Below, in pieces: positions 36,905 to 46,923 of a DNA stretch of 64,000 nucleotides (position 1 is its first letter; every line of letters starts with the position of its first letter). Source of the stretch: Dechloromonas sp. A34 (GTDB taxonomy: Bacteria > Pseudomonadota > Gammaproteobacteria > Burkholderiales > Rhodocyclaceae). The DNA is taken from the NCBI RefSeq assembly GCF_026261605.1, contig NZ_CP102486.1, positions 186,001-250,000 of the forward strand. Reading direction: 5' to 3'. Below the pieces are notes generated by a model. It was not told the DNA's origin. It saw nothing but the letters and a program-made list of their open reading frames with translations, and ran no database searches. The position numbers and the translations under genes were made by a program.

Positions 36905-37837
36905 ATGAAAAAGAATGCGTACTTCGGCCTCTATATCGTGATGGCCATCCTCGTCGTGCTGCCCTTTGTGCTGCCCAACAGCTTCTATGTCGATCTCGTG
37001 ATCCGCATGGCGATCAACGCCGTGATTGTGCTCGGCCTCAACCTGCTGATCGGCTTTGCCGGCCAGATCAGCCTCGGCCATGCCGGCTTCCTCGGCATCG
37101 GGGCCTATGCCTCGGCCGTGCTGCCGACCCATTTCGGCTGGCACCCGGTACTCGCCATGGCGGCCGGCGCCGTCGTCACCGGGCTGCTCGCCGGCCTGGT
37201 CGCCCGTCCGATCTTCAAATTGAAGGGTCATTACCTGGCGATGGCCACCCTCGGCCTCGGCATCATCCTGAATATCGCGCTCAGGAACGAAGCGACCTGG
37301 ACAGGCGGCCCCGATGGCATGCCGGTGCCGGCGATGGGCCTCTTCGGCTTCGAGCTGACCAGCGACAAGCACTGGTACTGGGTCGTCGCACTGCTGCTTT
37401 CGGTCAGCGTCTGGGCCTCACTCAATCTGATCGACTCGCCCTTCGGTCGCGCCCTGCGGGCACTGCACGGCTCGGAAGTCGCTTCACAGGTGGTTGGTGT
37501 CGATGTCGTCCGCTACAAGGTCGCCATCTTCGTACTCTCCGCCGTCTTCGCCAGCCTGATGGGCAGCGTCACCGCCCACTACGTCGGCTTCGTGACCCCC
37601 AACCTGGCCGACTTCTTCCACTCCATCGAACTGGTGACCATGGTGGTGATCGGCGGCATGGCCTCGGTCTATGGCTCGCTGGTCGGCGCCGTACTGCTCA
37701 CCGCGCTGCCCCAGGCGCTGGCCACCTTCGAAGGCTGGGAAACGGTGGCCTTCGGTTCGATCCTGATGCTGTGCATGATCTTCATGCCCAAGGGCCTGGT
37801 GCCGACCCTGGCCGCCAAGTTCGGGAAGGGAGACTGA
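36905..37837 (+). CDS. livM: branched-chain-type ABC permease LivM
   Basis: Second permease, 310 residues, with many membrane segments and the LivM signatures GFAGQISLGHAGFLGIGAYASAVL (in parts) and GSEVASQVVGVDVVRYKVAIFVLSA. It begins two bases after livH and ends one base before livG. A long hydrophobic C-terminal segment ends with MFIMPKGLVP-like sequence typical of the family. Confidence 0.93.
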   Translation: MKKNAYFGLYIVMAILVVLPFVLPNSFYVDLVIRMAINAVIVLGLNLLIGFAGQISLGHAGFLGIGAYASAVLPTHFGWHPVLAMAAGAVVTGLLAGLVARPIFKLKGHYLAMATLGLGIILNIALRNEATWTGGPDGMPVPAMGLFGFELTSDKHWYWVVALLLSVSVWASLNLIDSPFGRALRALHGSEVASQVVGVDVVRYKVAIFVLSAVFASLMGSVTAHYVGFVTPNLADFFHSIELVTMVVIGGMASVYGSLVGAVLLTALPQALATFEGWETVAFGSILMLCMIFMPKGLVPTLAAKFGKGD

Positions 37838-37838
37838 C

Positions 37839-38600
37839 ATGGCGCTCCTCGATGTCAAAGACCTCTCCATCCACTTCGGTGGTGTCAAGGCCGTCCAGAA
37901 CGTCAGTTTCAGTATCGACGCCGGCATCGTCTATGCCGTGATCGGCCCGAATGGCGCCGGCAAGACGACGCTGTTCAACCTGATCACCGGAGTCTACAAG
38001 CCTACCAGCGGGGACATCCGGCTCGACGGCGAGGCGATCGGCGGCAAGTCGCCCAACGAACTGGCCACTCGCGGCGTTGCCCGTACTTTCCAGAACCTGC
38101 AGATCTGCCTGAACATGACAGCGATCGAGAACGTCATGGTCGGCGCCCACCTGCGTCTCGACCGCAACCTGATCAAGGCCGCGCTGCGCTTCCCGACCCT
38201 GAAACGGCGTGATGCCGAGATGCGGGCCGAAGCCGCCGAGCTGATGCGCTTCGTCGGCCTGGAAAAATTCGTCGACTCGCGGGCCGACGCCATGCCCTAC
38301 GGCGCCCTGAAACGTCTGGAAATCGCCCGCGCCCTGGCCATGAAGCCGCGCCTGATCTTCCTCGACGAGCCGGCGGCCGGCCTCAACCCCAAGGAAACCA
38401 TCGAAGTCGACCATCTGGTGCGCAAGATCGCCGATTCCGGCGTCACTGTCGTGCTCGTCGAACACGACATGAAGATGGTGATGAACCTCTCGGACCGCAT
38501 CCTGGTGCTCGACTACGGCAAGAAGCTGGCCGAAGGCACGGGTGCGGAAGTCCGCCAGAATCCCGACGTGATTGCCGCCTACTTGGGCGCTCACGCGTAA
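37839..38600 (+). CDS. livG: branched-chain-type ABC ATPase LivG
   Basis: ATPase of 253 residues with Walker A GPNGAGKTT, the degenerate signature PYGALKRLEIARAL and Walker B LIFLDEPAAGLNP. The C-terminal LSDRILVLDYGKKLAEGT is typical of LivG. It is not fused to another domain, unlike its partner ATPase downstream. GGGAGA precedes the ATG. Confidence 0.95.
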   Translation: MALLDVKDLSIHFGGVKAVQNVSFSIDAGIVYAVIGPNGAGKTTLFNLITGVYKPTSGDIRLDGEAIGGKSPNELATRGVARTFQNLQICLNMTAIENVMVGAHLRLDRNLIKAALRFPTLKRRDAEMRAEAAELMRFVGLEKFVDSRADAMPYGALKRLEIARALAMKPRLIFLDEPAAGLNPKETIEVDHLVRKIADSGVTVVLVEHDMKMVMNLSDRILVLDYGKKLAEGTGAEVRQNPDVIAAYLGAHA

Positions 38601-38615
38601 CGAAGAGGGAACAGT

Positions 38616-39932
<1,317 letters not shown>

Positions 39933-40464
39933 TTAGAAACGGACCGGGCGATGCCCACCCGGCCTGTTTTCTCGTGTGGGCAGGGGCACGCAACCGCCTC
40001 CTAATCCGGAAAATTCACCATCCGGATTTGCTCTCTTGGAACTGTTGCGTTCCCCCATGGTGCTTCGCTGACGCGCTGGGGTATCCCCGGGGCCGCTAAT
40101 CGCACTCGTCGGCATGACCGTGATCGCCCTGCAAGCTCCAGCGCAATGCCATGCAGCAGGCCAAGCCGAAATTTTGGAAATTGTATTTCGGCTCACAGGG
40201 ATGCCCAGCTGACCAAAGCCCATCGGCAATAATTAGAAAGGCCCTCAGGGCTATTCGCCAATCAGAGGGCCTTGCCAGAAGCTAACTCGAATCACCATCC
40301 ACATCCCCACTCCGCAGAGTGTTTTAGCCAAGACTGTGAACTAATTCGATTTATCTTGCTGGTAACTATTAGGCTATGGGAATCGGGATGAGTTCCGGTA
40401 ATCAACTCTTCACTACCATTTATTTTCTGTTGCCAGCAGGCTGCGGTTTCACAGAACCCGCCAA
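39933..40464. other. 532-base gene-free region with a hairpin
   Basis: No supported gene is present between the Liv-type operon and hpaR, which converge. It contains a nine-base stem AAGGCCCTC / GAGGGCCTT at 40238-40273 with an 18-base loop, a possible terminator. The base composition is lower in GC than the genes, and parts look like decayed sequence, but I cannot identify a parent element. Confidence 0.5.
40238..40273. terminator. possible terminator hairpin
   Basis: AAGGCCCTC (40238-40246) pairs with GAGGGCCTT (40265-40273). The loop is long and there is no T-run, so it is only a candidate for ending transcripts from either side. Confidence 0.3.
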
Positions 40465-40950
40465 TCAAGGCTTGATGTTCGCCCAATCCTTCTTTGCCGG
40501 CAGGGCGATGCGTGCAATCGGGGCGCGTTCGGCGGCGATCACCTTGTCCATCACGTCGTAGAGCTGCTTGATCAGTTCCGGGCCGAAGGCCTGTTCGATG
40601 ATCTTGTACTGCTCGACGATCAGCGGGCCGAGTTCGGAAACCAGTTTTTCGCTCTTCGGGGTCAGGCGGACGATGACCCGGCGCTGGTCTTCCGGCATGC
40701 GTTCGCGGGTGACCAGGTCCATTTCTTCCATGCGCGAGAGGACGCCGGTCATGCTCGGGCTCAGGATGTGGCAGATCTCGCAGATTTCCCGCGGCTCGAG
40801 CTGTGCCATTTCGGCGAGCGTGCGCAGGATGCGCCATTGCTGCTCGGTCAGCCCGAAGTGGGTGATGATCGGTCGGAAGTGGCACAATAGTTCTTCCCGG
40901 GCTTTCAGGAAGAGTTGCGGCAGGTTGCGGTAGGCGAGCTTGCGGGACAT
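40465..40950 (-). CDS. hpaR: MarR-family regulator HpaR
   Basis: A 161-residue MarR protein with the start MSRKLAYRNLPQLFLKAREELL and LTEQQWRILRTLAEMAQLEPREICEIC typical of HpaR, the repressor of the homoprotocatechuate operon. The wing is LVTRERMPEDQRRVIVRLT. Start chosen at 40950; an in-frame ATG at 40986 adds 12 residues unlike HpaR. It diverges from hpaA. A palindrome at 41026-41039 in the shared gap also occurs before the hydroxylase and TRAP/hpa operons. Confidence 0.93.
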   Translation of the reverse strand: MSRKLAYRNLPQLFLKAREELLCHFRPIITHFGLTEQQWRILRTLAEMAQLEPREICEICHILSPSMTGVLSRMEEMDLVTRERMPEDQRRVIVRLTPKSEKLVSELGPLIVEQYKIIEQAFGPELIKQLYDVMDKVIAAERAPIARIALPAKKDWANIKP

Positions 40951-41025
40951 GGCGGGTGCTCTCTGGTCAGGTTCAGGGGCCGGCATCGAAAGCGGATGCG
41001 TTGCTTAAATGATACCAGTTGACTG

Positions 41026-41039
41026 ACTAATATGTTAGT
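41026..41039. promoter_or_regulatory. palindrome ACTAATATGTTAGT, candidate HpaR operator 1
   Basis: A near-perfect palindrome (ACTAA-TATG-TTAGT) in the gap between divergent hpaR and hpaA. The same 14-base motif, with up to two changes, lies at 42073, 47497 and (inverted) 47520. MarR proteins bind such sites and usually control their own gene. Confidence 0.65.
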
Positions 41040-41110
41040 GATCGAATCGGCAATGTTGATTTGAGCAATACCGTGACGGGAGGTTTCGTGAATCCGAAGG
41101 AAGTGTGGGA

Positions 41111-42025
41111 ATGACCGCGGCGCCGCTCCAGGCCATCCCGGATATCCATATCGGCCGGGTCTACGATCAGCGCGATCCGGAGTGCGAGATCCACTACGAG
41201 ACCTTCGGCCGCCTGGCCCAGTTCTTCGGGCGCAACACGCCGCCTCATCGCCACTACTGCTTCTTCCAGGTCCATCTGCTGACCCGCGGCAGCATCCGCC
41301 TGAATCTCGACGAGGGCGTCTATTGCGGCGATGCGCCGCTGGTCATCTTCACGCCGCCGACCGTGCCGCATTCCTTCTATTCCGAGGAGGATACCGATGG
41401 CCATGTGTTGACCGTCCGCCAGGAAGTCGTGCGCAGCTGGTACCGGGCGATGCCCGGCCAGTGGCCGGATGCTTTGCTGCGCGAGGCGGCGTTTATCGAG
41501 CTGGCCAGCCTGCCGGCCGAAAGTGCCGCCGATTTCACGGCCCTGGTGGATACGGTCGAGTTGCTGCAACGCGAAACCGAGCGCGATGCCAAGGGGCATT
41601 CGGCGCTGGTCCGGGCTCTCGGCGAATGCGCCTTCATCCATCTCAGCCGCCTGCTCCTGGCCCACGAGCCAGCCTCGGCGCCGCGCCCGGAGCGCAGCGA
41701 GGATCTGCGCCTGTTCCTGCAGTTCTGCGATCTGGTCGAAGCGCATTTCCGCGATCACCTGACGCTGTCCGAATACGCCATCCGTCTCTCGGTCACCGAG
41801 GCCCGGCTCAACGACATCTGTCGCCGGATGGCCAACCTGCCTTCGAAGGAAGTCGTGCACGAACGGCTGCTCCAGGAAGCGCGCCGCCTGCTGCGCTTCT
41901 CCGCGGTGCCGGTCAGCGAGATCAGCTACCAGCTGGGTTTCGTCGATCCGGCCTATTTTTCGCGCTTCTTCACCAAGCGCACCGGCGTGCCGCCCAGCCA
42001 GTATCGCCTGGCCGGCCAGGCCTGA
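41111..42025 (+). CDS. hpaA: AraC-family activator HpaA
   Basis: A 304-residue activator. The N-terminal cupin-like sensor (YDQRDPECEIHYETFGRLAQFFGR, PPHRHYCFFQVHLLTRG) matches HpaA, which responds to 4-hydroxyphenylacetate. The C-terminal AraC domain has LTLSEYAIRLSVTEARLNDICRR and VSEISYQLGFVDPAYFSRFFTKRTGVPPSQYR in sequence. A second ATG two codons upstream is possible. Its place beside the DmpK-P hydroxylase, instead of a DmpR-type activator, argues that the hydroxylase acts on 4-hydroxyphenylacetate. Confidence 0.92.
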   Translation: MTAAPLQAIPDIHIGRVYDQRDPECEIHYETFGRLAQFFGRNTPPHRHYCFFQVHLLTRGSIRLNLDEGVYCGDAPLVIFTPPTVPHSFYSEEDTDGHVLTVRQEVVRSWYRAMPGQWPDALLREAAFIELASLPAESAADFTALVDTVELLQRETERDAKGHSALVRALGECAFIHLSRLLLAHEPASAPRPERSEDLRLFLQFCDLVEAHFRDHLTLSEYAIRLSVTEARLNDICRRMANLPSKEVVHERLLQEARRLLRFSAVPVSEISYQLGFVDPAYFSRFFTKRTGVPPSQYRLAGQA

Positions 42026-42072
42026 TCCTCCCGGTTACGAAAAGTACAAGTCATTTCCCCAAACGTCCATTC

Positions 42073-42086
42073 ATTAATATCTTAGT
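42073..42086. promoter_or_regulatory. ATTAATATCTTAGT, candidate HpaR operator 2
   Basis: Matches the hpaR-hpaA palindrome at 12 of 14 bases. It lies 70 bases before the first hydroxylase gene, downstream of hpaA, where it could regulate the hydroxylase transcript. Confidence 0.55.
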
Positions 42087-42155
42087 AAAAGATTTAATGT
42101 GCTTCATCAGAGAACTGCCCGACAAGGCGGTCTAACGAATGAGGAGCGAGACGAC

Positions 42156-42422
42156 ATGGCAGAAGGTAATTTCGACATCACGCGCAAGTTCGTGCGCGTC
42201 ATGCGCACCCTGTCGAACGGCCTGATCGAATTCGAATTCGCCATCGGCGACCCCGATGTCGCGGTCGAGCTGGTCATGCCCAAGGCGGCATTCGACGAGT
42301 TCTGCGCCAACAACCGGGTCGAATTCATCACCGACGGGCCGGCCGTGGCCGTCGATGCCGATGCTGCCGATGCCGACTTCAAGTGGAACCTGCACCAGGC
42401 CACCCACCAGCGCTTCCGCTAA
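42156..42422 (+). CDS. phenol hydroxylase assembly subunit, DmpK type
   Basis: An 88-residue protein matching the DmpK/PHK component of multicomponent phenol hydroxylases (FVRVMRTLSNGLIEFEFAIGDPDVAVELVMPK, FCANNRVEF). DmpK is needed for assembly or iron loading of the active oxygenase, not for catalysis. GAGGAG lies before the ATG at 42156. It is the first of six genes in the standard K-L-M-N-O-P order. Confidence 0.88.
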   Translation: MAEGNFDITRKFVRVMRTLSNGLIEFEFAIGDPDVAVELVMPKAAFDEFCANNRVEFITDGPAVAVDADAADADFKWNLHQATHQRFR

Positions 42423-42480
42423 GGATTTTTGACTTTCCGGGGCGGGCGACCGCACCGATCTGTTTTTTGAGGAGACAAGC

Positions 42481-43473
42481 ATGGCAATAGATTTGCGGAC
42501 AGTCAGCATCACACCGCTGCGCCAGACCTTTGGCCATTTGGCCCGGCGCATGGGTGCCGACAAGCCGGCTTCGCGCTACATCGAAGCCACCATGGACCTG
42601 CAGCCAGTCGAGAACTACCACTACCGCCCGACCTGGGAGCCGCAGTACGAGATCTTCGATACCACCCGTACTGCGATCACGATGAAGGACTGGTATGCGC
42701 TCAAAGACCCGCGCCAGTACTACTACGGCGCCTGGACCCTGGCCCGCGGCAAGATGCAGGAAATCGCCGAAGGCGACTTCGATTTGGTTGACGAACTCGG
42801 GCTGGCCGCCGCCTATCCGGCCGCCGGCAAGGAGGAAGCGCTCAAGGTCTTCCTGCCGCTGCGCCACGTCGCCTGGGCCTCGAATCTCAACAAGGCTTAC
42901 GTCTCGTCCTACGGCTACGGCATCGCCATTTCCCAGGCCGCCTGCTACGCCAGCATGGATCAGCTGGGCGTCGCCCAGTACGTGACCCGGCTCGGCATGG
43001 CCTTCAACGACCTCGATGCGCTGGCTACCGCCAAGACCGCCTGGCTGGAAGGCGCCGAGTGGCAGGAACTGCGCCGCTACGTCGAGGACCTGATGGTCGA
43101 GAAGGACTGGTTCCAGGTGTTGGTTGCCCAGGATTTCGCCCTCGAAGGTCTGCTCTATCCGCTGATCTACGAGCGTTTCAACGAAAAGCTCAACGCCGCC
43201 TACAGCCCGGTCTTCTCGATGCTGACCCGCTTCCAGCGCGAATGGTTCGGCGAAACCACCAAGTGGATGGATTCCATCCTCAAGACGACCGCTGCCGACA
43301 ACGCCGAGAACAAGGCGCAACTGGCCGAGTGGGTCAAGCACTGGCGCGAGCGGGCGATCAAGGCCCTGAAGCCGGTCGCCGCCCTGGCCTTCGGCGGCGA
43401 AGCCGACCTCGTCATGGAAGAACTCGTTCTGAACCTGAATGCCCGCGCCGCCAAGGCCGGTATCACCCTGTAA
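42481..43473 (+). CDS. phenol hydroxylase beta subunit, DmpL type
   Basis: A 330-residue non-catalytic subunit of the oxygenase (beta) that packs against DmpN. Features include YIEATMDLQPVENYHYRPTW in the N-terminal part and ISQAACYASMDQLGVAQYVTRLGMAFND mid-protein. It lacks a diiron set, as expected of the beta chain. GAGGAGACA precedes the ATG. Confidence 0.92.
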   Translation: MAIDLRTVSITPLRQTFGHLARRMGADKPASRYIEATMDLQPVENYHYRPTWEPQYEIFDTTRTAITMKDWYALKDPRQYYYGAWTLARGKMQEIAEGDFDLVDELGLAAAYPAAGKEEALKVFLPLRHVAWASNLNKAYVSSYGYGIAISQAACYASMDQLGVAQYVTRLGMAFNDLDALATAKTAWLEGAEWQELRRYVEDLMVEKDWFQVLVAQDFALEGLLYPLIYERFNEKLNAAYSPVFSMLTRFQREWFGETTKWMDSILKTTAADNAENKAQLAEWVKHWRERAIKALKPVAALAFGGEADLVMEELVLNLNARAAKAGITL

Positions 43474-43483
43474 AGGAAGCCGC

Positions 43484-43753
43484 ATGTCCAACGCATTTAT
43501 CGCATTCCAGAAGAACGACGACTCCCGCTGCATCATCGAGGCCATCCTCGACGACAACCCAGGGGCCATGGTCGACGATCAGCCGTCGATGGTGAAGATC
43601 GACGTGCCGAACCGTCTGGTCATCAAGCGCGAGACGGTCACGGAAAAGATGGGTCGCGAGTTCGATTTGCAGGAGCTGCAACTGCACCTGATCACCATCT
43701 CCGGCAATCTGGACGAGACCGACGACGAATTTACCCTGACCTGGAATTCCTGA
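43484..43753 (+). CDS. phenol hydroxylase regulatory (effector) protein, DmpM type
   Basis: An 89-residue cofactor-free effector protein of the MmoB/DmpM family, which binds the oxygenase and tunes access to the diiron site. It shows CIIEAILDDNPGAMVDDQPSMVKIDVPNRLVI in overlapping parts and the C-terminal LITISGNLDETDDEFTL. AAAGGAAG precedes the ATG. Confidence 0.92.
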   Translation: MSNAFIAFQKNDDSRCIIEAILDDNPGAMVDDQPSMVKIDVPNRLVIKRETVTEKMGREFDLQELQLHLITISGNLDETDDEFTLTWNS

Positions 43754-43778
43754 TTCCGGCCGCCAAGGAGAGAACACC

Positions 43779-45323
43779 ATGGATATGAAAGCTGCCAAGA
43801 AGCTCGGCCTCAAAGAGCGCTACTCGCTGATGACCCGCGATCTGGCCTGGGACACGACCTACCAGAAAATGGAAGACGTCTTCCCGCAGACCACCTACGA
43901 GGGGATCAAGATTCACGACTGGGACAAGTGGGAGGATCCCTTCCGCCTGACCATGGACGCCTACTGGAAGTACCAGTCGGAGAAGGAACGGAAGCTCTAC
44001 GCCATCCTCGACGGCTTCAACCAGAACAACGGCCACCTGTCGGTCACCGACGCCCGCTACATCAATGTCCTGAAGCTTTTCCTCGGCTCGACCCCGCCGC
44101 TCGAACTGATGGCAGCCCGCGGCTTCTCGATGATGGGCCGGCAGATGAACGGCGCCGGTCCGCGCGTCGCCTGCCAGATGCAGGCGGTCGACGAGTACCG
44201 TCACTTCCAGACGCAGATCCACTCGATCTCGAATTACAACAAGTACTACAACGGGATGGACGAGTTCGCCCATCAGCAATCCCGCATGTGGTACCTGTCC
44301 GACGGCAAGTCCTTCTTCGACGACGCGATCACCGCCGGCCCGTTCGAATTCATGGTCGCCATCGGCTTCGCCTTCGAATACGTGCTGACCAACATCCTGT
44401 TCGTGCCCTTCATTTCCGGCGCCGCCTACAACGGCGACATGGCGGCGATGACCGTCGGCTTCTCGGCGCAGTCCGACGAAGCCCGTCACATGACGCTCGG
44501 CCTCGAATGCATCAAGTTCATGCTCGAGCAGGACCCGGACAACCTGCCCATCGTCCAGCGCTGGATCGACAAATGGACCTGGCGCGGCACCCGCAAGCTG
44601 GCCTCGGTCGGCATGATGATGGATTACATGCTGCCCAAGCGCATCATGAGCTTCAAGGAAGCCTGGGAAATGTACGTCGAGGAAAACGGCGGCGCCCTGT
44701 TCAAGGACCTCGCCCGCTACGGCATCACCATCCCGAAGTGCTTCGGCCAGACCATCGAGGAAAAGGAACACGTCACCCACCAGTCGTGGATCGGTTTCTA
44801 CATGAAGCCCGATGCGACGCCGTTCCATACCTGGATTCCGTCGCCCGACGAAATGGATTGGCTGTCCGAGAAATATCCCAACACCTTCGATAAATACTAT
44901 CGTCCGGTGCTCGAGTACCTCGACGCCCAGGAAAAGGCCGGCAACCGCTACAACAACAAGACGCAGCCGATGAACTGCCAGGTCTGCGTCAGCACCATGA
45001 AGTTCAACGAGCCGGGCGACCCGATGGAAATGTGCTTCCGCGAGTCGGTCTATAAGGGCGAGAAGTTCCACACCTGCTCCGACCACTGCAAGGAAATCTT
45101 CGACAACGAGCCGGAGAAGTACATCCAGACCTTCATCTCGTCGCACCAGGCCCTGCAGGGCAACTGCGAACCGGACGGCGTCGATGTCAATGCGTCGGAC
45201 TACAAGCCGGGCAGCCAGATGCTCGACTACTGGAAGCTCGACAAGCGCGCCACCGGCGACTTCAACGGCTCGGACGACCAGAAAAACTTCGCCGCCTGGC
45301 GCGAACAGGCCACCAAGAACTAA
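43779..45323 (+). CDS. multicomponent phenol hydroxylase alpha subunit, DmpN type
   Basis: The catalytic subunit of a bacterial multicomponent monooxygenase, 514 residues. The diiron ligands are all present: Glu109, Glu139 and His142 (DEYRH) and Glu200, Glu234 and His237 (DEARH), with the 30- and 34-residue spacings of this family. A C-terminal cysteine-rich region (CQVC, CSDHCKEIF) is also typical. It inserts one oxygen atom into a phenolic ring ortho to the hydroxyl. Because HpaR and HpaA genes precede it and hpa ring-cleavage genes follow, the substrate here is probably 4-hydroxyphenylacetate; phenol or cresols remain possible. Confidence 0.94.
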   Translation: MDMKAAKKLGLKERYSLMTRDLAWDTTYQKMEDVFPQTTYEGIKIHDWDKWEDPFRLTMDAYWKYQSEKERKLYAILDGFNQNNGHLSVTDARYINVLKLFLGSTPPLELMAARGFSMMGRQMNGAGPRVACQMQAVDEYRHFQTQIHSISNYNKYYNGMDEFAHQQSRMWYLSDGKSFFDDAITAGPFEFMVAIGFAFEYVLTNILFVPFISGAAYNGDMAAMTVGFSAQSDEARHMTLGLECIKFMLEQDPDNLPIVQRWIDKWTWRGTRKLASVGMMMDYMLPKRIMSFKEAWEMYVEENGGALFKDLARYGITIPKCFGQTIEEKEHVTHQSWIGFYMKPDATPFHTWIPSPDEMDWLSEKYPNTFDKYYRPVLEYLDAQEKAGNRYNNKTQPMNCQVCVSTMKFNEPGDPMEMCFRESVYKGEKFHTCSDHCKEIFDNEPEKYIQTFISSHQALQGNCEPDGVDVNASDYKPGSQMLDYWKLDKRATGDFNGSDDQKNFAAWREQATKN

Positions 45324-45333
45324 GGAGACAGCA

Positions 45334-45693
45334 ATGACGATGTTGAAAACCCTGGCGCCGTACGAGTTCAAGTCCAGCGACGCCCTCGAGAACTACAAGG
45401 GCAAGCAGTTGCTGTACGTGAACTGGGAGCGCCACCGCATGTTCTCGCGCCCCTTCGTGCTGGCGTTGCCGCCGGAAACACCGTTTGCGGTGATCCTCGA
45501 GCAGATGGCCGAGTGCTTCAGCTACCACCCGGACTGGTCGCAGATCGACTGGAACACGGTCGTCTGGCAGAACGGCAACACGCCCTTCACGCCGGATCGC
45601 AACAAGAGCCTGAAAGAGAACGGCATCGGCCACAAGGACCTGATCCGTTTCCGGACGCCGGGTCTGGACGGTATTGCCGGTACCGGATATTGA
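45334..45693 (+). CDS. phenol hydroxylase gamma subunit, DmpO type
   Basis: A 119-residue gamma subunit of the oxygenase, with YKGKQLLYVNWERHRMFSRPF-like content, a central AECFSYHPDWSQIDW and C-terminal GHKDLIRFRTPGLDG. It completes the (alpha-beta-gamma)2 hydroxylase. TAAGGAGA precedes the ATG. A long hairpin separates it from the reductase gene. Confidence 0.92.
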   Translation: MTMLKTLAPYEFKSSDALENYKGKQLLYVNWERHRMFSRPFVLALPPETPFAVILEQMAECFSYHPDWSQIDWNTVVWQNGNTPFTPDRNKSLKENGIGHKDLIRFRTPGLDGIAGTGY

Positions 45694-45695
45694 TT

Positions 45696-45779
45696 AGTTG
45701 CTAGTTATTAGTCGCTAGTTGTTAGCAAAGCAGCGCTGGTTCGCCTTTGCTAGCAACTAGTAACTAGAGACTAACAACT
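45696..45779. repeat. 84-base hairpin with 35-base arms between the oxygenase and reductase genes
   Basis: Arms 45696-45730 and 45745-45779 pair at 28 of 35 positions around a 14-base loop. Both arms are built from repeated CTAGTT/AACTAG units, so the arms are themselves internally repetitive and AT-rich compared with the genes. There is no T-run, so it is more likely an mRNA-processing or stability element, or a small insertion, than a terminator. Confidence 0.8.
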
Positions 45780-45790
45780 CAGGAGCAAAC

Positions 45791-46852
45791 ATGAGTTACG
45801 AACTGACCATCGAGCCGCTCGGCCGCAGCATCGAAGTCGAAGACGGCCAGACCATCCTCGACGCCGCGCTGCGCGCTGGCATCTACCTGCCGCACGCCTG
45901 CGGCCAGGGCTATTGCGCGACCTGCAAGGTGTGCATCACCGACGGCGAGGTCGATCACAACAACGCCTCGAGCTTCGCGCTGATGGACTACGAGCGCGAA
46001 GAAGGCCAGGCGCTGGCCTGTTGTGCGACGCTCGAAGCCGATACGGTCATCGAAGTCGAGATGGAAGTCGACGAGGATGCGCGCGACATCCCGGTCAAGG
46101 ATTTCCATGGCACGGTCAGCCGCATCGAGAACCTGACGCCGACCATCAAAGGCATCTGGCTCAAACTGCCGAACGACGAGGTGCTCGACTTTCAGGCCGG
46201 CCAGTACATCAACCTCTACCTGCCGAACGACATGGGCCACCGCGCCTTCTCGCTGGCCAACGCGCCGTCGACCGGCAACGAGATCGAACTCAATATCCGC
46301 ATCGTTCCCGGCGGCGCCGGCACGACCTGGCTCCACAACGAACTCAAGGTCGGCGACAAGATCACCGTCTCCGGCCCCTACGGCCGCTTCTTCGTGCACA
46401 AGTCGGCCAATGTGCCGTCCTTGTTCATGGCCGGCGGTTCCGGCCTCTCCAGCCCGCGCTCGATGATTCTCGAGCTGCTGGAGGAGGGCGGCGATCTGCC
46501 GATCACGCTGGTCTACGGGGCGCGCAATCAGGGTGAACTCTACTATCACCAGGAATTCGTCGAACTGGCGGCGAAGCATCCGCACTTCACCTATGTGCCG
46601 GCTCTCAACGACGAGCCGGCCGACAGCGGCTGGAGCGGATTCCGCGGTTTCGTCCATGAAGCGGCCAAAAACCACTTCGACAACGATTTTCGCGGCCGCA
46701 AGGCCTACCTGTGCGGGCCGCCGGTCATGATCGAGGCCTGCATCACGACCCTGATGCAAGGCCGCCTGTTCGAGCGCGACATCTACACCGAGAAGTTCTT
46801 CTCGGCCGCCGACGCCCAGCAGGTGCGCAGCCCGCTGTTCAAGCGGGTGTAA
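45791..46852 (+). CDS. phenol hydroxylase reductase, DmpP type
   Basis: Electron supply for the hydroxylase: 353 residues with an N-terminal [2Fe-2S] ferredoxin domain (Cys37, Cys42, Cys45, Cys77; HACGQGYCATC), an FAD domain with RAFSLANAP and a NAD(P)H domain with MAGGSGLSSPRSMI and CGPPVMIEACI. It matches DmpP in length and order. It is distinct from the reductase at 8426 though the two share domain order. The start follows CAGGAG. Confidence 0.94.
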   Translation: MSYELTIEPLGRSIEVEDGQTILDAALRAGIYLPHACGQGYCATCKVCITDGEVDHNNASSFALMDYEREEGQALACCATLEADTVIEVEMEVDEDARDIPVKDFHGTVSRIENLTPTIKGIWLKLPNDEVLDFQAGQYINLYLPNDMGHRAFSLANAPSTGNEIELNIRIVPGGAGTTWLHNELKVGDKITVSGPYGRFFVHKSANVPSLFMAGGSGLSSPRSMILELLEEGGDLPITLVYGARNQGELYYHQEFVELAAKHPHFTYVPALNDEPADSGWSGFRGFVHEAAKNHFDNDFRGRKAYLCGPPVMIEACITTLMQGRLFERDIYTEKFFSAADAQQVRSPLFKRV

Positions 46853-46882
46853 CAACTTTTCTCTGCAGTACCCACCCTTTGA

Positions 46883-46908
46883 GGCCGCGCTTGTCGCGGC
46901 CTTTTTTT
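46883..46908 (+). terminator. rho-independent terminator of the hydroxylase operon
   Basis: Stem GGCCGCG / CGCGGCC (seven bases, five-base loop) followed by seven T, 31 bases after the reductase stop. It separates the hydroxylase operon from the downstream GNAT gene and hpa operon. Confidence 0.9.
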
Positions 46909-46923
46909 GACCAGACCTCTTCG

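Noticed and set aside
40376-40561. Possible small gene (61 codons) upstream of hpaR's 3' end
   Set aside because: Half of it lies antisense to hpaR, there is no ribosome site and the sequence has no recognisable feature.
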